A stretch of 64,000 bases of DNA from JAPPFW01 sp965200835 (GTDB lineage Bacteria > Actinomycetota > Acidimicrobiia > Spongiisociales > Spongiisociaceae). The translations under genes were made by a program, and so were the position numbers. The stretch's first letter is position 1, and each line of letters starts with the position of its first letter. The notes under the pieces are model-generated. The model saw nothing but the letters and a program-made list of their open reading frames with translations, did not search any database and was not told where the DNA came from. Where the stretch lies: positions 992,001 through 1,056,000 of the forward strand of contig OZ241390.1 in the NCBI GenBank assembly GCA_965200835.1, in the 5' to 3' direction. Of the stretch, positions 28,605 through 36,589 are shown one piece after another.

Positions 28605-28633
28605 GCTGCCAAGAGCGCTTCGGAGGTGGCAGC
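28605..28633 (+). terminator. Intercistronic hairpin between amidohydrolase and SDR genes
   Basis: Arms GCTGCCA and TGGCAGC are perfectly complementary around a 15-base loop. There is no following T-run, so it is not a standard intrinsic terminator; an mRNA-stability hairpin or operator is also possible. Confidence 0.35.
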
Positions 28634-28668
28634 CCTGAGGGTGACAGAGGTACGAAGGTGAGAGCGGA

Positions 28669-29364
28669 ATGACCCGGACAGCGCTGGTAACCGGATCGGC
28701 CCGCGGCATCGGAGCGGCCATCTGCCGGGCCCTCGGCCAGGACGGCTTCGAGGTTATCGGCGCCGACATCATCGACCACCACCATGACGACCTGGATCGG
28801 GCCGTGGCGGTGGACCTATCGGCGGCAGCCGAGTGCCAACGCCTGATCCGCGAGGTCGGGCGGGTGGACGTACTGGTCAACAACGCCGCCATCTTCTTCC
28901 ACAAGCCGATCCCCGAGTTCACGGTCGGCGACTTCGACCACACGATCGCGGTGAACCTGCGGGCCAACTTCCTCATCTGCCAGGGGCTGGTCGACGGAAT
29001 GGCCACCCGCGGCTGGGGGCGCATCATCAACATCTCCAGCGTGGGCGCCCGGACGGGGGGGGTTTCGGACTCGGCGGTCTACAACGCCACCAAGGCCGCC
29101 ATCATCTCGCTTACCAAGAACTTCGCCCGCAACTACGGTAAGTACGGCGTGACTGCCAACGCGGTGGCGCCCGGTTTCGTGGAGGGTTTCATGACCAGCC
29201 ACGTTCCCGATGACTTGCGGGCGCAGTACATCAGCCAGATACCGGTGGGCCGCTCCTCGCAGCCGGAGGAGATCGCCAACGTGGTTTCGTTCCTGGCCGC
29301 CGACGGCACCTCGTTCATAACAGGTGCCACGATAGACATCAACGGTGGTTGGGTAATGACCTAA
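28669..29364 (+). CDS. Short-chain dehydrogenase/reductase
   Basis: 231-residue classical SDR with TGSARGIGAA at the N-terminus, NNAA, ISSVGA and YNATK active-site blocks, and INGGWVMT at the end. In context a sugar dehydrogenase is likely, for example oxidising an aldose to a lactone for the upstream amidohydrolase, but the cofactor and substrate are not readable. It is 77 bases downstream of the amidohydrolase gene and 17 bases upstream of the LacI regulator, on one strand. Confidence 0.88.
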   Translation: MTRTALVTGSARGIGAAICRALGQDGFEVIGADIIDHHHDDLDRAVAVDLSAAAECQRLIREVGRVDVLVNNAAIFFHKPIPEFTVGDFDHTIAVNLRANFLICQGLVDGMATRGWGRIINISSVGARTGGVSDSAVYNATKAAIISLTKNFARNYGKYGVTANAVAPGFVEGFMTSHVPDDLRAQYISQIPVGRSSQPEEIANVVSFLAADGTSFITGATIDINGGWVMT

Positions 29365-29381
29365 GGAAGGAGCCTCGACGG

Positions 29382-30434
29382 ATGAACCCACCCCGAGGCA
29401 GGCCTACCATCAAGGAAGTAGCGAGTAGGGCCGGAGTAGCCCTCTCGTCGGTTTCTCGCGTCATAAACGATCATCCCGATGTCAGCGACCGGATGCGGGC
29501 CCGGGTGCATGAGTCGATCAAGGCCCTGGGGTACGAACCCAACCTGCTGGCTGCGGGGTTGCGCCGAGGGACGAGCCGGACGGTCGGCTTCATCGTGTCG
29601 GATCTCAGCAACCCGCTGTACGCCTCCATCGTCACCGCTGCCCAACGGGAACTGGGACAGGAAGGTTATGCGGTGGTGGTCACCACCTCCGACAGCCACC
29701 CCGACCGTGATGAGGAGCTGGCCCGGACTCTCCGCCTCAGACAGGTCGATGCCCTGATCGTGGCACTCTCGGATGAGACCCACTCCCCGGCGATCGACGA
29801 ACTAGCCCTCTTCAGAGGGCCGCTGGTGCTGCTAGATCGTAACGTCCCTCGGCTGGGGACGGCCTCGGCCGTGGAGACCGACCACGGCAGCGGGATGCGG
29901 CAGGCGGTATGCCACCTGATGGACGGCGGACACGAGCGGATTGCCCTCATATCGGGACCGTTGCAGGTCCGGCCTTCCGCCCACCGGGTGGAAACGTTTC
30001 GCGACGTCCACCGAGATCGCGGACTCGCCTACCCCCAGGACTTGGTAAGGACCGGGAGCAGCTTCGAACCCGACTTCGGGGAGGCGTCCACTCTAAGCCT
30101 GTTGAGAATGTCCTCTCCTCCGACAGCCCTCATCGCGGGCGGCAACCAGCTGCTGGTCGGCGTCCTGCGGGCGATGCGGCATCTTGGGCTGGAGGCGGGA
30201 GAGCAGCTGGCCCTGGTTTCCTGCGACGACACCCCCATGTCGGAACTCCATCGCGCTCCGATCACGGTGATCGACCGGGACGTGGCAGAGATCGGGCGAT
30301 CGGCCGCGCGATTGGCCCTGGAGCGCCTGTCGCAGCCGGAAGCACCGGGGCGCCGTATCGTCCTGCCGACTTCCCTGGTGCTGCGCCAGTCCACGCTGGG
30401 AATGTCTCCAGCCACTACGGAGACCGGTCTCTGA
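29382..30434 (+). CDS. LacI/GalR-family transcriptional regulator
   Basis: 350-residue repressor-type regulator. The N-terminal helix-turn-helix (RPTIKEVASRAGVALSSVSR) is followed by the hinge (YEPNLLAAGLRRGTSRTVGF) and a sugar-sensing periplasmic-binding-like domain (SNPLYASIVTAAQREL). The ATG at 29382 is chosen because AAGGAAGGAG lies nine bases upstream; the frame is open further into the SDR gene. Its predicted targets are sites of the type TGnAAnCGnTTnCA; one lies at 27,518. The ligand is unknown but probably a sugar or sugar acid from this cluster. Confidence 0.92.
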   Translation: MNPPRGRPTIKEVASRAGVALSSVSRVINDHPDVSDRMRARVHESIKALGYEPNLLAAGLRRGTSRTVGFIVSDLSNPLYASIVTAAQRELGQEGYAVVVTTSDSHPDRDEELARTLRLRQVDALIVALSDETHSPAIDELALFRGPLVLLDRNVPRLGTASAVETDHGSGMRQAVCHLMDGGHERIALISGPLQVRPSAHRVETFRDVHRDRGLAYPQDLVRTGSSFEPDFGEASTLSLLRMSSPPTALIAGGNQLLVGVLRAMRHLGLEAGEQLALVSCDDTPMSELHRAPITVIDRDVAEIGRSAARLALERLSQPEAPGRRIVLPTSLVLRQSTLGMSPATTETGL

Positions 30435-30490
30435 CGGACACCTGATAGGACCCGGACTCCAGGATGAGGCCAGGAGGTTCTTGCCCGTCC

Positions 30491-30730
30491 TCAGACCTCT
30501 ATGACACAGACCGGCGCACCGACCGGGACCTCGTCGTCGATGGCAACCAAGAGGTCCACGACCGTGCCGGCCACCGGAGAAGGGAGGTCGGCCTCCACCT
30601 TGTCGGTCTCCACGATCATCAAGGTGTCGCCTCGAGACACCACGTCCCCCACCGAGACAGCCCACTCGAGCACGAGGAGCTCATCGACCGTCTCGCCCAG
30701 CTTCGGCATCTTCACAGTGCTGCGGATCAC
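30491..30730 (-). CDS. Stand-alone lipoyl-domain protein
   Basis: 79-residue protein consisting of one biotinyl/lipoyl domain: MPKLGETVDELLV at the start, the ETDKVEADLPSP hairpin with lipoyl-lysine K44, and VPVGAPVCVIEV at the end. In normal 2-oxoacid dehydrogenases this is the N-terminal part of the E2 subunit; here it stops before any E3/E1-binding or acyltransferase domain. The E1 alpha and beta genes follow 0.7 kb away in transcription from the same strand but beyond a small plus-strand gene pair. The GTG start at 30730 has AGGGGAG next to it. Confidence 0.85.
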   Translation of the reverse strand: MIRSTVKMPKLGETVDELLVLEWAVSVGDVVSRGDTLMIVETDKVEADLPSPVAGTVVDLLVAIDDEVPVGAPVCVIEV

Positions 30731-30842
30731 TTCTCCCCTTGAGCCACCCGCAATCTACCACCGCCTGCGGGACCCTCAAACGACGGCAGTTCTGGGACAG
30801 CCAGACGCTCTCGTGATCGATTCTGCGCTATCGTCTCCCATC

Positions 30843-31163
30843 ATGCTTACCTATCTAACGCTAAAGCCGAAGCTATACGCCCGGGTGAAAGAGAGAGCGG
30901 CTGCCCTCAGGATCAGCAAGGCCGAGTACATCCGCCAAGTCGTGGATCTCGACCTGGGACCGGAAAGAACCCCTAGTGGCGATGTCTCATCCATCATCGG
31001 GATCGGCAGTTCGGGCGGCAGCGACATCCTCAATGAGGGGAAACTTGGGATGCTGTTCGGCACCACCAACTACCCTTCCTCTTGCAGGGCCTGCGGGCGT
31101 AGGCTTGGTGAGGGGGAACGGGCGGTCATAGGCGGCCCCACGAACTACGGATCTGACGGGTGA
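30843..31163 (+). CDS. Ribbon-helix-helix-like antitoxin
   Basis: 106 residues. The N-terminus (MLTYLTLKPKLYARVKERAA, then LRISKAEYIRQVV) looks like a RHH/CopG-type DNA-binding domain. A glycine/serine-rich middle (SSIIGIGSSGGSDI) and a C-terminal CRACGRRLGEGE follow. The stop overlaps the start of a PIN-domain toxin remnant at 31160, the standard antitoxin-toxin arrangement. It probably bound and repressed its own promoter. With the toxin decayed it may be an orphan antitoxin. Confidence 0.65.
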   Translation: MLTYLTLKPKLYARVKERAAALRISKAEYIRQVVDLDLGPERTPSGDVSSIIGIGSSGGSDILNEGKLGMLFGTTNYPSSCRACGRRLGEGERAVIGGPTNYGSDG

Positions 31164-31358
31164 TCGTATTCGTCGACTCCTCGGCATGGTACGCCATCCC
31201 AGACGTGGACGACCGATCAGAAGTTCTCCATCGTCGACCGGACGAGCTGGTCAGTGATGCAGCGTTCGGGGATCGATGATGGCATCGCCTTCGACCGGCA
31301 CTTCTCCATCTACCGATTCGGCCGGTACCGCCGACGCGGTTTCACGGTTCACGCGTGA
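31160..31358 (+). pseudogene. PIN-domain (VapC-like) toxin with an internal deletion
   Basis: The first codons give VIVFVDSSAWYAI, the PIN start with its catalytic Asp, and a second frame gives FSIVDRTSWSVMQRSGIDDG and AFDRHFSIYRFG, the PIN C-terminal end. About 60-70 central residues are missing and the two halves are out of frame, so no active nuclease can be made. GTG 31160 overlaps the antitoxin stop. Confidence 0.7.
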
Positions 31359-31467
31359 GACAGACCCCGGGCGATCCTATCTTTAGATAGAGACCAGTCC
31401 AGTCCACGAGAGCTATGGGTGCCTCACTACTGGATATCCAGGTAGACGGATGGAGCAAGCCCCCCGC

Positions 31468-32460
31468 TCAGGGAGCGTAGATGTGACGGAACATGTCGTC
31501 TACAGTGGCTGGATCGGCCACGGTAGCGGTGGCCTCGGCCTCGGCTATCCGGCGGGCTACCCGTGCTCCGATCTGCTCAGCCTCCACAGCAGTTAGCTCT
31601 CCCTCATCGATCAGACTCTGCCGGTAGGTGTTGATCGGGTCCCGCTCGTACCAGCGATCGAACTCCCCCTTGGGGCGGTAGGGGGCGGTGTCGGCCCGCG
31701 AATGACCGGCGTAGCGGTAGGTCTTCATCTCCAGCAGTGTGGGCCCGTCACCCGCTCGTGCCCGGGCGAGCGCTTCTTCCACTGCCGCCATCACCGCCTC
31801 GACATCCTGGCCGTCCACCACCCGGCCTGGTATCCCGTAGGAAGAGGCCCGATCCGCCAGGTTCTCGATGGGCGTGGTCAGGTCTATGGCGCTGTACTCG
31901 CCGTACTGGTTGTTCTCGCACACGAACACCGCCGGCAGCTTCCAAATGGCCGCCAGGTTCAATCCTTCATGGAACGCCCCGATGTTGGCCGCTCCGTCCC
32001 CGAAGATGGCAATAGCGGCATCGTCGGTGCCTCGCACCTGAGCTGTGAGAGCGGCCCCGGCCGCCACCGGAATGCCTGCTCCGACGATGGCGAAGGTGGG
32101 CAGCAGGCCAACGCTCATGTCGCAAAGGTGCATCGACCCGCCTACTCCTCCGACCGAGCCGGTCCTGCGGCCCATAATCTCACCCAACACGGTGGCCGGG
32201 TCCATTCCCAGTGCCAAGGCATGCCCGTGTCCCCGATACGTGCAAGTGACCTGGTCGGTGGGCCGGACGGCGGCTGCTATACCGACCGCTACCGCTTCTT
32301 GCCCTTGGCAAGTGTGGGTGGTTCCGTGAACCAGGCCTTCGAAGAACATGGCCTGGACCCGGTCCTCAAAAGCGCGGATCTCGCACATCGCTTCGTAGCG
32401 GGCTGCGCGGCTGGACCGGAGCCTCGACCGGCGTTCCAGCGCAGTCATCGATGCCGTCAT
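31468..32460 (-). CDS. 2-oxoacid dehydrogenase E1 component, alpha subunit
   Basis: 330-residue thiamine-diphosphate-dependent subunit of the pyruvate/acetoin dehydrogenase type. The TPP motif is GDGAAN (154-159) running to the paired Asn near 183; TYRGHGHALALG, GSMH and YRYAGHSRAD are family blocks. The start overlaps the E1 beta stop (ATGA) and follows GGCAGGAGGTGAGCGC. It decarboxylates a 2-oxoacid or acetoin-like substrate and transfers the acyl unit to a lipoyl lysine, plausibly that of the small protein at 30,491. No E2 acyltransferase or E3 is in the window. Confidence 0.92.
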   Translation of the reverse strand: MTASMTALERRSRLRSSRAARYEAMCEIRAFEDRVQAMFFEGLVHGTTHTCQGQEAVAVGIAAAVRPTDQVTCTYRGHGHALALGMDPATVLGEIMGRRTGSVGGVGGSMHLCDMSVGLLPTFAIVGAGIPVAAGAALTAQVRGTDDAAIAIFGDGAANIGAFHEGLNLAAIWKLPAVFVCENNQYGEYSAIDLTTPIENLADRASSYGIPGRVVDGQDVEAVMAAVEEALARARAGDGPTLLEMKTYRYAGHSRADTAPYRPKGEFDRWYERDPINTYRQSLIDEGELTAVEAEQIGARVARRIAEAEATATVADPATVDDMFRHIYAP

Positions 32461-33473
32461 GCGCTCACCTCCTGCCGTTCCCACCAGTGCGGCGGGCGGC
32501 GACCCGTTTCGAGGAGGGTTCCCACCTGGGCGGCTATGTATTCCGGACCTGGCAGGTAGCGCTGCTCCAGCGCCTTTCCGAAGGGAACATGCACGTCCGG
32601 GCAGGTGATCCGGATCGGGGGTGCTTGGAGATCTCCGAACAGCTCGCTGGCTACGAAGGCAGTGATCTCGCCTCCCCAGCCGCCGGTGAGCGGGTTCTCC
32701 TCCACGGTCACCAGCCGCCCGGTCCGGGCCACCGACTCGAGGATGGTCTCCCGGTCGTAGGGCACCAGAGTACGGAGATCGATCACCTCCGCCGACCAGG
32801 GCGCCCCCCGGGCAGCTGCCAGGGCGGCCGGGACCATTGCCCCGAGCGCCACCACGGTCACGTCATTGCCCTCGGTGAGCTTGGCGGCCTTCCCCAGCGG
32901 GATGATCGAGCCCTCGCCGGTCTCCACTCCGGCCCGGCGAGCGTATAGGGCACGGGGTTCGAGGAACACCACCGGATTGTCGTCCCGGATGGCGGCTCTC
33001 AGCAGACCGTAGGCGCTCTGGGGTCCCGACGCCACGGCCAACTTGAGACCGGGTGTGCCGTATATCCAGGACTCCAGCGTCTGTGAGTGCTGGCACCCGA
33101 AACCCAGCCCCGCCCCTACCGAGGCCCGGATGGTAAGCGGCACCCGCACCGTTCCCCGGGACAGATAGTGGAACTTGGCCGCCTCGGTAACCAGCTGGTC
33201 GAGCGCTACCCCCAGGAACTCGATGAACATGATCTCGATCACCGGCCGGAGCCCGGTGGCCGCCGCACCGACCGCCGCCCCGAGGAAGCCCATCTCCGAG
33301 ATCGGGGCGTCACGAACCCTCGACGGGCCGAATGTGCTGAGCAGCCCGGCCGAGGTCTTGAAAGGCCCTTCGGCTACCGCGACATCCTCACCGAACATCA
33401 CGACATCCGGATCGGAGTGCATCTCGTCCGCCAGGGCGGTGGAGATCGCCTTGTTCATCCGCATCCTGCGCAT
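32457..33473 (-). CDS. 2-oxoacid dehydrogenase E1 component, beta subunit
   Basis: 338-residue partner of E1 alpha, with a transketolase-like pyrimidine-binding domain followed by the transketolase C-terminal domain. Blocks: VMFGEDVAVAEGPFKTSAGL, RVRDAPISEMGFLGAAVGAA, IRASVGAGLGFGCQHSQTLE and DLRTLVPYDRETI. AGAGGAAC precedes the ATG. The beta-alpha order is reversed from the common alpha-beta order. An acetoin dehydrogenase or a branched 2-oxoacid enzyme are both possible; the sugar-degradation setting would fit pyruvate or 2-oxobutyrate-like products. Confidence 0.92.
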   Translation of the reverse strand: MRRMRMNKAISTALADEMHSDPDVVMFGEDVAVAEGPFKTSAGLLSTFGPSRVRDAPISEMGFLGAAVGAAATGLRPVIEIMFIEFLGVALDQLVTEAAKFHYLSRGTVRVPLTIRASVGAGLGFGCQHSQTLESWIYGTPGLKLAVASGPQSAYGLLRAAIRDDNPVVFLEPRALYARRAGVETGEGSIIPLGKAAKLTEGNDVTVVALGAMVPAALAAARGAPWSAEVIDLRTLVPYDRETILESVARTGRLVTVEENPLTGGWGGEITAFVASELFGDLQAPPIRITCPDVHVPFGKALEQRYLPGPEYIAAQVGTLLETGRRPPHWWERQEVSA

Positions 33474-33567
33474 ACTGTTCCTCTAGAGCCTGGGCGCGAC
33501 TATACCGAGTTGCCGGTAACGTATCCAGAAAGCGGAGGGGCCCGCCAAGCCCTGTCCTCCGACCCGG

Positions 33568-34416
33568 CTACTGGATCGCCCGACGCAGCCAGGCAACACT
33601 CTCCTCGACCATCCGATCCTCGTCGCTGCCCGCGGGGAGAGCGGCTAGCTCCACGCACACCAGACCGGCGAAGTCCACCGCTCGCAACTCCGCCAGCACA
33701 CCTGCCAGATCCAGATCCCCCCGACCGAGGGATCGGCACGGCCACCAACCCCCTGGATCACCGATGTCCGCATCTTCCAGAGCTAGGTCCTTCATGTGAA
33801 CCATGTCGGTCATGCCGCCCAGGAGCCGGGTGGCCTCGATCAGGTCGCTGCCCACCCGCACCACATTGGCGGTGTCGAGCACGATGCCCAGATTGGGCGC
33901 ATCCACCCGCTCGACCAGCTCCGCCAGCGCACCCACCGGGAGGGCGGTGTGGGTCTCGATCGCCAATCGGATACCCTGGTCCTCGGCGTGGCGGCAGGCT
34001 TCCCGCACCCGCGGTACGAGCCGCTCCACCGACCGGGCGGGCGGCTCGGATCGCCAGTGGGTGAAGGTACCGACCACGATGCGGACCAGCAGTACCTGCA
34101 TCCGGACAGCCACCTCGATCAGGTCGATCAGATCTTGGAGCTGCCGGTCGGAGGTCCCCATCTCCAGGCCACCGGGATGCCCCCAGGCCAGGACTCGATC
34201 CAGTCCGGTGCCGTCCAGATAACTGGCAAAGCGGTCCCGGAACCCCCGGTCCTCCAGGGGGAGATAACAGGTTTCCAGGCTTACCCCGTCGACCCCTAGC
34301 TCCACCGCCCGGTCGAGAAAGCGCCAGACCGTCCAGCGGATCCCGGGATCAGCCTCCCCTTGCCGCACCTCGCCGAAGTAGCGGTGGTACGAGTAGCTGT
34401 CGATCCCGACCCGCAT
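33568..34416 (-). CDS. Sugar phosphate isomerase/epimerase-like TIM-barrel protein
   Basis: 282-residue xylose-isomerase-like TIM barrel (AP_endonuc_2 family). It begins MRVGIDSYSYHRYFGE and carries likely metal-site blocks LAIETHTA, LGIVLDTANVVR, MVHMKDLALED and VCVELAALP. It lies 10 bases downstream of an Idh/MocA oxidoreductase on the same strand, a common pairing in inositol and unusual-sugar catabolism, where the pair oxidises and isomerises or dehydrates a cyclic polyol or sugar. Specificity unknown. Confidence 0.85.
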   Translation of the reverse strand: MRVGIDSYSYHRYFGEVRQGEADPGIRWTVWRFLDRAVELGVDGVSLETCYLPLEDRGFRDRFASYLDGTGLDRVLAWGHPGGLEMGTSDRQLQDLIDLIEVAVRMQVLLVRIVVGTFTHWRSEPPARSVERLVPRVREACRHAEDQGIRLAIETHTALPVGALAELVERVDAPNLGIVLDTANVVRVGSDLIEATRLLGGMTDMVHMKDLALEDADIGDPGGWWPCRSLGRGDLDLAGVLAELRAVDFAGLVCVELAALPAGSDEDRMVEESVAWLRRAIQ

Positions 34417-34426
34417 GCGGGGAAGG

Positions 34427-35524
34427 TCAGTCCAGGCCAGCTACCCTTGCCAGCTGCCCGGTGCGGAGGCTCTCGTAGGCGGCGGCCACTACCTCCACGG
34501 ACTTGGCGCCCACATCGCCGGGCGACCGGTTGGGTACGTCCAGACCCTTGGTGAGGTCGACCAGGGTGTTGGGTGGGCCGTCGCACTGGTACAGACCGGC
34601 ATGATCCGGAAGCTCGACTCGATTGTCGAGCCCGTCCTCCCGGAAGTGCCACAGGAAGTCCCTTTCCAGGTCCACGATCAGCTGGCCCTCGGATCCATAG
34701 AACCGGACCTGAAGCTGGTGGCGGGGCCACGGCTCATCGGGGATGTCATTCAGACCGGCCGCGCTGGGGCAGCTGGCTCCACTGAGCACTCCGGTCGCCC
34801 CTGACTGGTAGCGGATGCTGATGGCATCGTGCAGATCGACTCTGGCGCCGACATTGTTCATCAGGGCGAACACGTCCCTGGCCCGCTCCCCGCTCAACCA
34901 CAGGGCCAGGCCCATCGCGTGGCTCAGCTGAGCCGGGGCGTAGCCGCCTCCGGAGATGGCCGGGTCGGTCCAGGTGTCCCAGTCGGGCATGAAGTCGGAG
35001 GCCGAGCCTTCGTAGGCACCCGTTGCATTCAACAGCTCCCTGGTCCCGGAGGCCATGGCTACCAGAATGTGCTCGATACGGCCCACCCCGCCGTCCTCGG
35101 TCATCATTCGCTTGGCTTCGATCGGAGTCGGCCGGTAATGCCACCCGAACGAGATCACCAGGTGCCGACCCAAGGCCTTGGCGGTGGCGTCGAGGTCCCA
35201 TGCATCGGCCGGATCTATGGTCACCGGCTTCTCGCAGAGCACGTTGGCACCGGCTTGCATGGCAGCCTTGGCATGCTCATGATGGAACACTGAGGGACTG
35301 CCGACCACTACGGCGTCCAGATCCAGATCCAGAGCCTCCCGATAGCCCTCGGTGATGTGCTCGAATCCGAACTTCTCCTTGAGCATCTCGAGGGCATCCC
35401 GGCCCTTCCGGACCGCCACCACCAGCTCCAAATCGTCCCGCTTGTGCAGAACGGGGATGTGATTGCTCGCCGCCCATGAACCAGCGCCGATTACCCCTAC
35501 CCGTACCCGATCGTTCGCCCCCAT
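34427..35524 (-). CDS. Gfo/Idh/MocA-family oxidoreductase
   Basis: 365-residue NAD(P)-dependent sugar or polyol dehydrogenase. Rossmann motif VGVIGAGSWA near the N-terminus, the conserved CEKPV motif, and a C-terminal GFO_IDH_MocA_C-like part (SGGGYAPAQLSHAM). The ATG at 35524 is preferred for GGGAGG just upstream; an ATG at 35536 would add four residues. It is the first gene of the minus-strand set followed by the TIM-barrel epimerase. Confidence 0.88.
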   Translation of the reverse strand: MGANDRVRVGVIGAGSWAASNHIPVLHKRDDLELVVAVRKGRDALEMLKEKFGFEHITEGYREALDLDLDAVVVGSPSVFHHEHAKAAMQAGANVLCEKPVTIDPADAWDLDATAKALGRHLVISFGWHYRPTPIEAKRMMTEDGGVGRIEHILVAMASGTRELLNATGAYEGSASDFMPDWDTWTDPAISGGGYAPAQLSHAMGLALWLSGERARDVFALMNNVGARVDLHDAISIRYQSGATGVLSGASCPSAAGLNDIPDEPWPRHQLQVRFYGSEGQLIVDLERDFLWHFREDGLDNRVELPDHAGLYQCDGPPNTLVDLTKGLDVPNRSPGDVGAKSVEVVAAAYESLRTGQLARVAGLD

Positions 35525-36175
35525 GAGCCCTCCCATCCGCCGTCGCGATTGCTCCTGAGAGACTAGGCGGTATTCATCGGGTAGCCGATCTACAACGTCT
35601 CGGGGAGCGCGCCCAGCACCGCGAACCGGCGCAGCTTCTCATTCGTCCTCGCTACGGGGCTGGTCCTAACCCTGTGGAGATGGTGAACTCCCCCGCACCG
35701 ATTCGCCTCGTTGCGATCCGGTGGCAGTGATCTTCACCGTCAGCTCCTGACGCCGCACCATGACCCGCCTCGGGGGGAGGCATGTTCCCACACCAGGTTC
35801 CAGTCGGCTTGCTGCAAGGCAATCTCACTGAGACGGCCAGGCTCCTTTACTTGCCTCGACCGATCGAATCGGCACGATCAACCGAATCCCGAGCCCGCCG
35901 ACCGACCCCGATCGCCACCCTATCGGGTTCCCTCCCACCCGCCGCCACCGGTCCGCGGCAAAATCAGCCGGGGCAGACCAACGCGGCCGCACCCGAACTG
36001 CTCGATCAGGGTCGGCCTCGTCCGGAGTTAGGTCGACCTCGGTTGACTCGCAGTGTGCCCCAGCCACGGAGCGGGTTCAAGACCCTCGTCGAGCCGCCCG
36101 CGCCTTCGGGAGCAGCCGGACCGGAACCCTTACTGCTGCTAGGGTTTCTCCGGCAGCCGAGTCTCTGGAGATCCC
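35525..36175. other. Intergenic region carrying a decayed exoprotein tail
   Basis: No intact gene. Besides the leaders of the flanking divergent genes it contains the relic described separately at 35,712-36,030. No reliable -35/-10 pair can be named. Confidence 0.45.
35712..36030 (-). pseudogene. Relic of the exoprotein C-terminal cassette
   Basis: Plus-strand bases GTGGCAGTGATCTTCACCGT at 35721 match GTGGCGGTGATCTTCACCGT at 9232. Further blocks align in order: GTTCCAG ... GCTTG ... ATCTCACTGAG, and ACTGCTCGATCAGGGTCG against ACTCCTCGATCAGCGTCG. These correspond to the ITATDSEG, LLNEIARNK and LIEEFD parts of the cassette, read on the minus strand. No open frame remains. Confidence 0.62.
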
Positions 36176-36490
36176 ATGCAACGCGCGTGCTTCACTTTCG
36201 AAATCTATCCCGACCAGGCCGACGAGTACAAGAAGCGTCACGACGAGATCTGGCCCGAGCTAGTGGAGGCGATCCAGGATGCCGGGCTGGAGAACTACAG
36301 CCTGTTCCGCCGGGGAAACCAGATCATCGCCTATGTGGAGTGCCACCCCGATATCGCCACCGCCTTCGGCAAGATCGCCGGAACCGAAGTCAACGCCCGC
36401 TGGTCGAAATGGTTCGAGGACGTGATACTGAGCCTGGTGGACGAGGATGGCAACCTCTACTGGGCCGACGAGGTCTGGCACCTCGACTGA
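36176..36490 (+). CDS. rhaM: L-rhamnose mutarotase-family protein
   Basis: 104-residue dimeric alpha/beta-barrel protein of the RhaM family, which interconverts alpha and beta anomers of L-rhamnose or related deoxysugars. The family blocks KKRHDEIWPEL (His22), YSLF, AYVECHPD and WFEDVI are present, and length is exactly typical. CTGGAG lies before the ATG. About 100 bases downstream begins a fucose-isomerase-like gene. Whether the substrate is rhamnose, fucose or another sugar is not decided by sequence. Confidence 0.88.
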   Translation: MQRACFTFEIYPDQADEYKKRHDEIWPELVEAIQDAGLENYSLFRRGNQIIAYVECHPDIATAFGKIAGTEVNARWSKWFEDVILSLVDEDGNLYWADEVWHLD

Positions 36491-36589
36491 CGCGATCCAC
36501 TACGAGCCGTCCCGACATAGTCCCCGCGGCTCGGCCAGGCCTACCGGCGGGCTGACAACCTGGCTCCCTTGCCCCGAAAGGAATCCCCC

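Noticed and set aside
27587..28612. A 341-codon minus-strand frame
   Set aside because: Antisense shadow of the amidohydrolase, which has metal motifs and a good ribosome binding site.
29989..30000. GAAACGTTTC, a LacI-like palindrome
   Set aside because: It lies inside the coding region of the regulator itself (codons for VETFRD) and lacks the outer TG...CA; probably coincidence.
30419..30430. GAGACCGGTCTC palindrome at the end of the lacI-type gene
   Set aside because: It falls in the last codons with no following T-run, so a terminator call is not supported.
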